This document shows positions 48,338 through 59,500 of a stretch of DNA of 64,000 nt, in pieces. Every line of letters begins with the position of its first letter. The first letter of the stretch is position 1. A program made the translations under genes and the position numbers. Source of the DNA: Rotaria socialis (taxonomy: Eukaryota > Rotifera > Eurotatoria > Philodinida > Philodinidae); assembly GCA_905331475.1 (NCBI GenBank), contig CAJNYU010001127.1, positions 496,001 through 560,000 on the forward strand, read 5' to 3'. Under the pieces are notes generated by a model. The model searched no databases. It had not been told where the DNA came from and worked only from the letters and a program-made list of their open reading frames with translations.

Positions 48338-51300
48338 TAAAGCAAAGCATGTCTTTATCTTTGTTTGTGTGTGTCTACGCACATGTATATAAATATGACG
48401 AAAAAATGAAGAATTTAACGAGATGTTAACTCGTTTTTATTTGTATTTGTGTGTGTGCATGTGTGCGTAGTCAGAACAAAGAGCATATGTATTCGTTTTC
48501 TTTTCTTTTTTGAACTTTCACGGTTTTTTTCCTGCATTTAAAAATATATATTATAATTGATGCATTTAATTTAAGCTTTTTCTACTCCTTCAGTGTCATA
48601 CTTTGATAGGATGATGATGATGATGATGATGATACTTGTTTTAAAATATGCTTGTTTTAAGAAAAAACACTCAATGAATTCTGTATTCTTTTTTTTTATT
48701 GACAGAAACAGTAAAAATTTTGATTTCTTTTTCTTTTTTTGTCGAATATATATATATCCTTTATAGAATAGCCAGAGGGCTTTCATTCGTCGTAAGATAA
48801 TTTACAGTGAATGATTGAAAGGATATTATTTTTGAAAACACATTTATATACGAGCAGGGAAAAGTTTGAAAAGACAAATGTAGAATAAAAATAAAAATAA
48901 AAATAATATTGATCCATGTCACTTGTAAAAACAAAATGACTGACATTAGATAATTGTGTATAGAAGACAATGGTATGCCGATAGAAGAAGGCCTTTGTTT
49001 TGATTGAGAATTTGTTGAAATCAATCATTGCACAAGTTCTTTTTCTTTCATACTACTGACATATTCTTGTGTGTTTAGTCGATATTTAGTCAGCCATGAA
49101 CAAAAGGTTCTTTTTTTGTCTGTGTGAATCATTAGGATTTATTTTCATTGTATTTATTTTTGAAAGTATTTACTCTTTTATGGATTCGATTGTTTGAGAA
49201 CGACGGAACGATTTTTTTGAAAGAAGCTGTTTATATCCCTGTGAATATTGAAACATCTAAAGGTTAAAAACAATCACCCGTGATATAAACAATCAAATGA
49301 TGAGCCGAAACGATCGTTGATATTGTTTCTATTGAAATGTCGACGTTCCTCTAGATTGATTGTATAAATTTGAAGTCGATAGTTTTGAAGATTGATTAGT
49401 ATTACATTGATTCTGCATGGCTTCAACACACAATGACTTGTAACCTTGAAAAGCATATTACAAAGTCGACGAGTCGACTCTTGAAGAATATCTTGTATGA
49501 TACGATCATCTGGTCGTGGAAAAAATATTTCTTTGGATTTATTCTTCTTGAATATTCCCAAAAGTTGGACGTCCATTTTTTAATGTCAATTTCTTTAAAT
49601 CGATTTTATCAAATAACAATTTTCTTTATTATCAAGAATATTAACAGATTCCTTTTGGTTGTCTTAACATCTGATGATAAAATAAACAGACTTGGGCTAA
49701 TCTATGACATCTATATGGACATAAAACAAGTTGACAGTTTGACTGTGCAATTATTACGATGAAAATAGAATCTCATTCAATGATAAATCTAAAGACTGTA
49801 TTTTAATGAGAAGTACTTGCTAAAATGCTAAGTAATGTTTTTCAAAAAATAATTTGATTCATATTTATTTTATGTTAAAAAAAAAGAGAAAGATATTTTC
49901 GATCAGATTATTTATATAGGGTAACTAGTTATTCCAAAGTCTCATCAAAATCATCAAACACATTGAAATCTACTGAGAAGAACTATGCCGCTATAAATAA
50001 AATTTCGGTGCTTAGTTATTTTTGCTGTAGAATCAAAACTAAAATATTTATGAACAACAATTGAATATCAACCGAATGATTTAGGTTTTTTCTTGGAAAA
50101 CCTCAAGTTTAGTTAAAATAAAAGTAGCGAAATTTGCTCTAGCTGTCAATTGATGATACCCTCATCTTTTAAAATGACGTTTAAATTGATGAATTCTGCA
50201 CAACAAAAAAGTGATTGTGAAGCTCTATCGAGATCGTAACAACTCGCGCGTTACATCACTTTGAATTTGAATTTAGAATATACACTGAGTAGCACTGATC
50301 GATAAACTTTTCTTTTTTAATTTGTCTTTATCGTTTCCATCTGTTGTAAATGTTCATATGTGTATAGTTAACTTCTTTTAAACGACTGTGTCATTATATC
50401 GTCATTCTTTGATTCAGGACAAGATGAAACAAGATAAGAAAAGAATCATATGTTACATATTTATCAATCTTTTTTTTACGTTTTATCTTCATATCAGTTG
50501 AACTTTACTATTATTTTGTTTTAAGGACATTTGTTTGCACATATAAATTTTTCTCAAATGAATATTCATATTTAATCGGATACTTCAAAGCAGATTTCAT
50601 TTCGCTATTTATTCGTTGTTACCTGTTTTTTTGTCTTATGTAAGCTATTTTCAGTAGAAGAAAGAACTGCGATTTAGTTTTAAATGAAGTTTCCAAGTAT
50701 TAATTAGTTAGCGCTCTGAAATCATGTTTTCATCTTGCAAATGGGGGAAAATCTCCAAAACAACGTCTTCCTTTTCCTTGCATATTATTAAATTGAGCTT
50801 GTAGAGTGAGTTAATCAAACTCATGAGAAAAACCAACGAAAAACTTCGTATGATTACAACTGGAAAGTATTCATGAAATCATCAATATCCAATTCACTCT
50901 CTCCAGTGCATTGGTATTTTTGACTATTCTACTAGCGTCTCGATAATGATGGCTGTCAGCATTCACTTGTAAATTTTAAGAATACAAAATATCGAAGACA
51001 AAAAAAGAGGAATTTCTTTTCTTGCATTTGAATTTGAAAATAGAAACGGTAGATTTGCATTTTTATTCGATCATCAAAGAACTTCACTAGAAAATGCATT
51101 TATGTTTTACAAGACGTCTATATTCATTTTCAAAGTAAATACCAATATAGGTTGATAACTATATTGTATCATTGATTACATTAGCATTATTTGCATTACA
51201 AGTATGTGAAATTGTTATTTTTATAAATTGAAAACAGAACCCATCCCGTACAGTCTATGACATAATTGTTACACTCTATTATAGTGTATCGAAGACTGCG

Positions 51301-52850
51301 GCTGTATTTCTTCTTTTCGTTTGAACTATAAGAATTTTTGTTTTTCTGACTCATCTGTACACTAACATTACGAGCTCAAGTTCATTCTGTAAATGAACTG
51401 TACATGCAGGTGAAGTTGCACATTTACAATGTACTCGTATTCATCAATAAGATAGACCAATACTTAAATAAGTATTGAACCATGTTATTCTAATCAAATT
51501 TTTAATGGAATTGTATTTTTATAACACTCGAACACTTGATATTTTCATTTACTCTGTTGATCCTTTGACAATATGAATGTTTTGTTTGCAATTTACATGT
51601 GAGTGAATGTGTTTTGGTTTCGCGCCCGATTATCCTATCTATTTCTAATCGACGGCATCCCCTATATTTCCCAATAGATTACGTCGCCCTACTTATATCT
51701 TCGGAAATGATTTACTTATGTTTATCGTATAATGTCAATAGTAATTGATATCCTTTGTAGATATGTTATGGTTTAGTTATTTACAAAAACATTAATGATA
51801 TGGCTAATGGCTATTTGTAAAACTGTTGTATTTCGTCTAACGATTGCTGTTCAGTTGAAATCGTATATGGTATTAAATAATCATCTATTGTATTATTTCG
51901 AATCATTCTGATTGTAGTAGTTAGTCGTAAAGAAAACTTTTCTTTTACATAAAAATTATTCGTGTGAGTAAAGGTTTCGTTACTGTCAAGCTTGCTACAT
52001 TTATTGATTAATAAATACATTGTCAGAATAAGAAAAAAAATTGGCTTCTGTAAGTGTACTTATCAAGATGTTTAAGTAAAACATTTTTATTACAACAAAG
52101 CATCTTACTTTACAATAACATTTCAAATTTGACAATCAATTTTTCTTTTTCTTTAATGTTCCTATGATCAAAGATGTGATTTTAAGATTGATCAAAAGTA
52201 ACAAAAATGAAACTGTTGAAATTTCACTTCGAAATCAAGTTCCATACGATGAAGTTTTATTGACATCTTGGTTTTTCTGTCTGGATTGATTTCGAACATA
52301 GGCCTTGCCTATATCTATACTAGAAAAGTTAATGCTGAATTAAGAAACATGGTTGGTTGAAAAGTTAATTCAGATTCAATGCACTTTTGAAAAGCGAATT
52401 AAATTAAAGTTAATGCACCAATCGATAAAGAACTTGATGGACTAATTAATTAGAACCTTGGGCAGGTCTCAATGAGGTCGCTGTATATTACCGATAAATA
52501 GATATTTTACAAAGAACAGGAGGTGAACTATAAAAATTAAGAACCCTACAATATTGCACGAAACTATAGTTGAAAGAAATAAGCTAGAAAAGTAGATATT
52601 TTGGTGACAAATTTTGTCATTTGTCGTTAATCATCAAAAGCGAGACAGACAGAAGAGACTTTTTCTTTACTGAACATCTACTAAGTTTTTACATTCAGAC
52701 TAAATTATAGCAGTTACTTCTCAATTCTGATTGATGCATTAAACTTATAAGTGAAGACTCATGTAGATTTAATTCAATTCGAATAATGCCGCATTATCTT
52801 TCTAGTGTAGACAAAACTGTAGACCTGAAACGAGAATATATTATATCTAG
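48338..52850. other. Long non-coding region downstream of Islet B
   Basis: About 4.5 kb. It has GT-rich 3' flank (48360-48470), a (GAT)n run at about 48610 and AT-rich DNA. I see no supportable gene. Confidence 0.5.
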
Positions 52851-53537
52851 ATGTTAGGGAAGTTAGCACAAGATTCGAGTTTTTCCAGCCCGGATTCGCC
52901 TATATGGTTGTGTTGAATTTCATTTTCGTTGTGTTGGATGCAGGATTTTGCGCTGAATCGAATGGTGTAATTTTTAAAGGGGATTGCCGATCAAAACCTT
53001 GCACTTTACCTGGAAATACCGCTTTTTCTGAAAATCTTGTAGAAGTAATTTCAGCCCGGATTCGCTGCTTTAGCTGTGTTGAATTTGAAAATGGTTGTGT
53101 TGAATTCAGAATGAAATTCTGCATCGAATGATGCTAAACTTGTATGGGGTCATCGATCAAACGTTTCGGGTCTCACCCAAGTCATCCCTCCAAATCTATA
53201 TTCCAGCCCCACTCAAGTCGAAGAACCTTGATCGGTGACCCCAGACAAATTTAACATTATTCGATGCAGAATTTCATTCTGAATTCAACACAACCATTTC
53301 CAGAACCAACACAGCTAAAGCAGCGAATCCGGGCTGGAATTACTTCTACAAGACTTTTCAGAAAAACCAGTATTTTCGGATAAAGTGCCAGATTTTGATC
53401 GGTAACCCCCTTCTAAAACTACACCATTCGGTTCAGCACAAAATTCTGCATCCAAAACAACGAAAATGAAATTCAACACAGCCATATAGGCAAATCCTGG
53501 CTGGAAAAACTCGAATCATGTGCTAACTTCCACAACG
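52851..53537. mobile_element. 687-bp foldback element with 10-bp target duplication
   Basis: The two halves are inverted copies of each other over about 310 bp: GGAAGTTAGCACA, GATTCGAGTTTTTCCAGCC, GGATTCGCTGCTTTAGCTGT and GGGGTCA all recur in reverse order on the other strand. The unpaired centre is about 60-70 bp (about 53160-53225). A perfect 10-bp direct repeat, TTATATCTAG, flanks it (52841-52850 and 53538-53547). The arms differ at perhaps one base in eight or ten. No protein is seen beyond a short frame inside the left arm. It is a non-autonomous inverted-repeat transposon, Mutator-like by duplication length. Confidence 0.85.
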
Positions 53538-53736
53538 TTATATCTAGTTAGGACTGTAGATGTCACATATAATCGACTCTTTTTTCATGAAGCGTATTGC
53601 AGTACTAGAAGAAAGAAAGAAGAAAAAATACGACACTATGTCTGAATCAATGTGTCCTCCTCTCCACGCTGGATGTCATCAACTATGGAGAACGTAGAAA
53701 AAACAATGATACTAAAATTCTTGTGATTCATCCAAC

Positions 53737-54954
53737 ATGCCTTGGTCTTTTCTAAAACGTCATTCGCAAGTATTAGTTCTTACTATTTCATCGGCTGTTG
53801 TTGCCGCTGGATGCTTATGGAGAGCAATAAAACGATATCCATCAAGTATTACAATGGTTCCAACAGAAGAAAATAAATTTATAGTTGATCAATGTCCTTC
53901 ATTTAATGAATATCGACCAACACCATGGATATTCAATGGCCATTTTATGACTGTGTTTGGTGTTATTTTTCGTTCATTACCAAATGTTTTATTTCAACGT
54001 ATTCTTGTTCCAGTTGATGATACGGGTGGAACTATTGCTATTGATTGGCATACACAACCCTACAAAGGCCAACCTATTTTATTAATTCTTCATGGTTTAA
54101 CAGGCGGTTCCGATAATGAATACGTTCGTTGGATGACTTTATCAGGCCATTCAAAACTAAATGCATGCTGTGTAGTGGTTCACGCACGTGGATGTGGTCG
54201 ATCGCAATTAACATCAGCACGATCATTTTGTGCTGCCGATACAAACGATTTACGTATATCAATTCAATATATTCGATCGGTTATAGGTACTGAAACACCA
54301 TTATTTGCCGTCGGTTATTCTCTTGGAGCTGGTATATTAACAAAATATATTGGTGAAGAAACTGACGGATGCCCTCTAGATGGTGCCGTTGTTTGCTGTG
54401 CTAGTTTTGATATGCATTTATCAACAGCAAATATGGAGCAATTATTGCATACATATACATATAATCGTCGTTTAACAAATAATCTTATACGATACATGCG
54501 ACAACATGAACATCATTTTACTAAATCAAAATCATTACCAAATCTTAATGTTAATCAAGTCTATCAATCTAAAACAATACGTGATTTTGATACACATGTT
54601 ATGGTACCACAATATGGCTATCGTGATGTTGATCATTACTATACTGAAGCATCATCTAATATATGGTTGAAATATATTCGAATTCCTACACTTATATTGA
54701 GTGCTATTGATGATCCAATATGTCCTATCGATGGTTTGCCTATTGATGATGTTTTACAAAATCCTTATTTAATTGCAATAAAAACATTAGAAGGTGGTCA
54801 TGTCAGTTATTTACAGGGTTGGTGGCCACGAACATTTTCCTATGATAATATTGTCGTTGTTGATTATTTTAAAGCAAGACTCAAGCAAATGAATTATCAA
54901 TGGGAACAGGAGAATAATGATCAAAATCTTATTAGTATTCATTTAAATCAATAA
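53737..54954 (+). CDS. Alpha/beta-hydrolase of the ABHD1/ABHD3 type
   Basis: A single exon of 405 residues starts at ATG 53737. An N-terminal hydrophobic segment (VLVLTISSAVVAAGCLW) is a likely membrane anchor. The fold follows: YRPTPWIFNGHFMTVFG is the family's start motif, ILLILHGLTGGSDNEYVR holds the oxyanion strand, GYSLGAG has the nucleophile Ser195, SAIDDPICP the Asp (325 or 326) and EGGHVSYLQGWW the His355. All three catalytic residues are present, so it should be active. Related proteins are membrane-bound lipases or esterases; ABHD3 cleaves phospholipids with medium-length chains. The exact substrate here is unknown. The length matches the family (about 400). Confidence 0.9.
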   Translation: MPWSFLKRHSQVLVLTISSAVVAAGCLWRAIKRYPSSITMVPTEENKFIVDQCPSFNEYRPTPWIFNGHFMTVFGVIFRSLPNVLFQRILVPVDDTGGTIAIDWHTQPYKGQPILLILHGLTGGSDNEYVRWMTLSGHSKLNACCVVVHARGCGRSQLTSARSFCAADTNDLRISIQYIRSVIGTETPLFAVGYSLGAGILTKYIGEETDGCPLDGAVVCCASFDMHLSTANMEQLLHTYTYNRRLTNNLIRYMRQHEHHFTKSKSLPNLNVNQVYQSKTIRDFDTHVMVPQYGYRDVDHYYTEASSNIWLKYIRIPTLILSAIDDPICPIDGLPIDDVLQNPYLIAIKTLEGGHVSYLQGWWPRTFSYDNIVVVDYFKARLKQMNYQWEQENNDQNLISIHLNQ

Positions 54955-55322
54955 TAACAATTTTCTTTTAATTCCAAAGCGATCTTATTTTTTATTCTAT
55001 ATGTTTAATTATATATTTCTAGAAAGATCATTAATAATATACAAAACAAGAACAAAAAAAGAAACTATTCTCATCTGATATTAGCTGTTGTAACTTAACA
55101 GAAAGATAGATAACACACGTAATTGATAAAGAGCAACACATAGCTGAAGAATTTATTTTCGAACTAATTTTTTTTGCTTTAAGCAATTATCTATACCAGA
55201 CGAGATTCATGCATTCCTATAAATGTTCTAACGGCCATCAATCGATAGTATATGTACATCTAAGAAATAAACAACACGATCAAATTGGAGATAATCTTTG
55301 ATTTTTGAAATTGGACAAATAA

Positions 55323-55353
<31 letters not shown>

Positions 55354-55439
55354 TAGAACTAATTTAGCAAACACAAGCAAAAAAAGAAATAAAAGCATAA
55401 GGTAAATAGGTTTTATACATATGTATTGATGCTATTGAT
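54955..55439. other. Convergent intergenic region
   Basis: 3' flanks of two genes, with an (AG)n run at 55323-55349. No gene is seen. Confidence 0.6.
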
Positions 55440-56480
55440 TTAATAGCAGCTATCTTCACTAGTCCTTGACACAAGAGATGCTTGTGAATGCGTATTTTCT
55501 TTTCTAGCGAACTTTGCTTGTTCAGCTTTTCTTAATTCTTTTTCATATAAATTTGAATTTGAACCAAATAGAAAACCGCGTTCTTCGTCTTCAGCACGTC
55601 GCTCTTGTCGTCGAATAGTTTGTTCTATTGATGGAGCTGATGTACGATGTATTGGTAAATTACTACTACTGTTATTGGATGCTTTATTGTAATGCATTAC
55701 AGTACGTTTAAAATCTAGACCACGTAGATAATCATCTTTTTCGGTTTCATCAACTCGATCATTGGAATTCGTCTTTGAATCGGTTGTTGTTATATTCGAT
55801 AAAGTTGAAGGCTGTTGATTGATCGATATTTGTTGTGATGGTGATGAAATCAATGAACCACGTATTGTATCAATGGATATAGCATCAACCATTGGTGATA
55901 ATGATAACGTTGATGAATTCGGAGGATTATTGTCAATAATTTTTTTCTCAGTCATTGGATCAATGGAAAATGTATTACTAATATCATCATTGGCAATGGG
56001 TCCATTTTGTAAATTATTATTTGTTGGTTTTGTTTGATCTTTTGCGGCAAGTAAAATAGCAGTTTCACTCGTATGATTAGTATGATCTTCAAGAAAATCA
56101 GGCATTTTATCCAATTGCTTTTTGTTTAGACGACCTGGTCGACGAATTTTGCCATTTTTCCTTCTTGTACATTTTAAGATAAAAATAAGAAATAAGATTG
56201 ATATTACACATAAGAATATAAGAAATAATAAGCCAACTATAAAAAAATATTTATATTGTGTAAGATAAGATAATGAAGCAAATAAATCATTTATGGGAAC
56301 TGATGATGAATTGAGTAGTAATGTGGTATTGGCTGTGGTTGTTGTTATAATTGTTCTTGTTAGAGGCAAATAATGTACTCCAGATCTATCGTCTGTATCC
56401 GTACGATTCTTTTTACGATTTCGACGTTGATAAATGCGTCGAGTTGACGCATTTTTCGATGAAAAATTAATATCATTCAT
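55440..56480 (-). CDS. Single-pass membrane protein, family not recognised
   Basis: A single exon of 346 residues starts at ATG 56480 on the minus strand. There is no cleavable signal peptide: the N-terminus is basic (RRIYQRRNRKKNR), followed by a Thr/Ser-rich part with several N-x-S/T sites (NTT, NSS). A strong membrane helix spans about residues 78-102 (FFIVGLLFLIFLCVISILFL) and is followed by KCTRRKNGKIRR. By the positive-inside rule the long C-terminal part (about 240 residues) would be cytoplasmic, although the basic N-terminus weakens this. That tail is polar, Ser/Asn-rich and probably disordered, with a charged helical piece near the end (EQTIRRQERRAEDEERGF; EKELRKAEQAKFARKE). Function is unknown. 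Confidence 0.75.
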   Translation of the reverse strand: MNDINFSSKNASTRRIYQRRNRKKNRTDTDDRSGVHYLPLTRTIITTTTANTTLLLNSSSVPINDLFASLSYLTQYKYFFIVGLLFLIFLCVISILFLIFILKCTRRKNGKIRRPGRLNKKQLDKMPDFLEDHTNHTSETAILLAAKDQTKPTNNNLQNGPIANDDISNTFSIDPMTEKKIIDNNPPNSSTLSLSPMVDAISIDTIRGSLISSPSQQISINQQPSTLSNITTTDSKTNSNDRVDETEKDDYLRGLDFKRTVMHYNKASNNSSSNLPIHRTSAPSIEQTIRRQERRAEDEERGFLFGSNSNLYEKELRKAEQAKFARKENTHSQASLVSRTSEDSCY

Positions 56481-59400
56481 CTTTGATAAAAATTCATCTA
56501 AAACTAGAGAAACTAAATGTGATTATAATTGATAAAAAAAATATTCATAGTTGTAATGAACTCAACGATTATTATTCAGCTTATCGATATATTTATCTAT
56601 CAAGTTGTCTGTCTGACAGTTCTATTGATTAGCTGTTCATATGCACACACACATATATATATATATATCGGTCGGAGAGAATGGAGTAATAATATTGTAC
56701 GAGGCACATAGAATGGAGTAAGAAGAAAAAATGCATGCATATTACACGTTTGTGAAGAAGTCAAAGGGCAGAGAAATTCGAGAATATACTTTATCGAATA
56801 TTTCTTTCTTCTTACGTGCCACTACGCAATATGGTCATAATAAAGATAGACAGTAGTGATCGTATTTCAGCATCAACATCATGATCATTGATACTTCTTT
56901 TTTTTTTGTTGCGTCTTTTCGTGTACTTTCGAAAGAAATAAAGATAGAATACTAATTCATATAGACGAAACAATGTTAACGCTACAGAAAAAACAAAAAC
57001 AAATAAGCAAAACTTTCATCGCTATTATTAGTGTTGTGTTTAATTTTATGGTTTTCCTTATCATTATCGTCTAACCATCATTGTAAATCAACTTTTAAAT
57101 AGATTACACCTTCTAATGATAAACACCATTCAAGAATTGCAGGGAAAATTTTTTGTAACGATTTTCTAGACTAAACGTTCTATCATATATATATATATAT
57201 ATATACATATAGTGCTCGATCAACAATTCGTACCACATGTTTTCTTTTTAGATATGTTCTCGTGCTAGGATTTCTAATTATTTATCAATAATTTTACAAC
57301 GTATTAAATCCGGATAGAATCAGTAACGAAAGAAAAAAGCGCTTTTTAGATGCGGACACTTTTTGAACACTATTATTACTTCGTTTTTTCTAATGTTTTA
57401 TATCGAAATCGAGGCCGTTGAAATTATAATTTGAAAAATTTTCCTTGTTAAATAATTATTACTTGTGCTTCTAAAGTTTGCATTGCTTTCATTAGTTTTT
57501 TTTTCTTGTTTCAAGTACGTGTACTATGACGGTATTCAACAAATATTTGATCTAAAATTAATTAAGTAGATTCGTTTTTTTAAAAACTAAATGGTATGTT
57601 CAAGGTTACAAAAGAAAACAAACATATTTATGAATAATAGGACACAATGAATCAAATAGTTGTTACTACACGATCTGTCATTGGATTAGTCCAACCATTT
57701 TCTGATGTTATTCATAGGATGGATGGTATGCTTGAGTTGGAATGAACATCTAGTGTCATCTATACAGGTTGTCGCGTTTAAAAGAAATTAAATTATCGGT
57801 TCATAGAAACAGAGTAGATTTCTTCAATCTATCTATCTAGATGCTACTATAGGTTGATTGATTTTTTCGAAGATACAAATGTTATCATCAGAGATTTTAT
57901 TGAGTTTTTTTTCTGTACACTGAGATTCTTCGGTAAACATGATTCAAAATGACTTAAACATTACTTAGTAGTAGTATCTCATGTTGTGACAACATAAATT
58001 ATCTTCACTTATTTTGTAAATGATGCCTGAATAGCTGCTATCTTCAAATTCTGAGAATATCTGAAGCCATCATTTCAATCCTGAATGTGTCGGTTTTTAC
58101 ATGATAGAAGTCTGTGATTGTCATAACACGTAATAATCCTTGAGATAGACATTTATTGACAATAGAATGTTTCTGCTCAGCATTTTCTTTATGTAATCAA
58201 GTACTATAGAAGCTCAAGTTTTCCAAGCTGACACTATTCTCATTGCTGCCATAAACAAAAAAGATTTTGAATTAAGAATATAATGTATCAGAATTATCGC
58301 TCGATATATTATCGAATGTTTAAGAATGTAAAGCCAGGTCTCAAGCTGTCGAGTAGGAGTGTTTTGAAAGTTTCATTTAATCTTGAAGTAAATTTCTGAG
58401 CATCTCACCGAGAAAACTATACATGCTAGTCAGAACAGCTGTGCAAAACTATCGTTTATTGTCATCGTTTTACCAAAAATTGATATTTCGAAATCTGTCA
58501 AACAATTTTACTACTGAAGATTTTCATTCAAAAATATCTTCAAGCCTCCTAGGCTACACTGTGACAAACTTTAGTTGTACAAACTACGAACGCTCGAGAA
58601 CTGAAGGAAATATCGAAGGAAATTCTACCACATGATATTTTGATTATTAGAAACTGTTTTGTTGGTAAGATAAATCGAGTTTACATAAACTTAGAGAACT
58701 CGAGATTTTTCTTTTTGAGAAGTTTTCTTACCTGAAGGAACCATTGACGAAAAACTTTGTCGCATAAATAAAAAGTCCGTGTCTTACTGTTGACTATATG
58801 TTCGGAAAAGACCAACTTTTTAGCTTAGAAAAAGAAGAAGAAAATTCTAGTAATTCGATAATAACATAATAGACTCTTATCATTAGACGTAGGAAGCTAT
58901 TATGACATATTGGAAATTATGTGTAAATTATTTTGTTTTTCAAACTCAGAACATTAGCCACTGTTGCTTTTGAAAGTTTGAAATGAAGCAAAGGAAATCA
59001 TTTTTGGTCATCAAACGTGATCAAGAGAAAATATCTAATGAGCTTTTTTCGAAGACTTTATTTCGCCCTTGAAGGATGTTGTTAACTATAGAAAAAAAGA
59101 TTTGTATTTCATTTCAAAGCAAGTACATGAAAATATTTGTCAAGTAAAGGATAACTCTAAGAGCTCACAACAATATTCACAAAGCAGATTTTACGTGCGA
59201 TAGGAAAAGCTTATACGAAAAGCTGTCAACATTATTTAAACACTTTATTGATATCTTTTGCCGAGACAAATTTGGAAGGCCTACGTGTTAAAAATTCGTC
59301 AATGTGTAGATATAACTTCAGATTAGAAAATTTTATCGTACAAAAAATACTTGATACAAATGAACACCACAGGAATAAATATGATGTTATTCATCAATTT

Positions 59401-59500
59401 TATTATATTATTTCATTTTGTTTTATTAGAAAACATCATAAGAAAAAAGGCGAACAATAGAAAACAATAGTTATATTTACATATGTTTTGCTTTTTCTCA
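56481..59500. other. Non-coding region
   Basis: About 3 kb with (TA)n runs at about 56654 and 57187-57206. A 70-codon frame at 58423-58635 has protein-like composition but no recognised domain or splice context, so it is not called. Confidence 0.45.

Noticed and set aside
49433..49762. Plus-strand frame of 109 codons
   Set aside because: Composition is that of AT-rich non-coding DNA (Ile, Lys, Phe, Leu), with a competing frame on the other strand and no domain.
58423..58635. Plus-strand frame of 70 codons with protein-like composition
   Set aside because: No family recognised and no supporting exon or start context; it may be an old relic, but the evidence is too thin.
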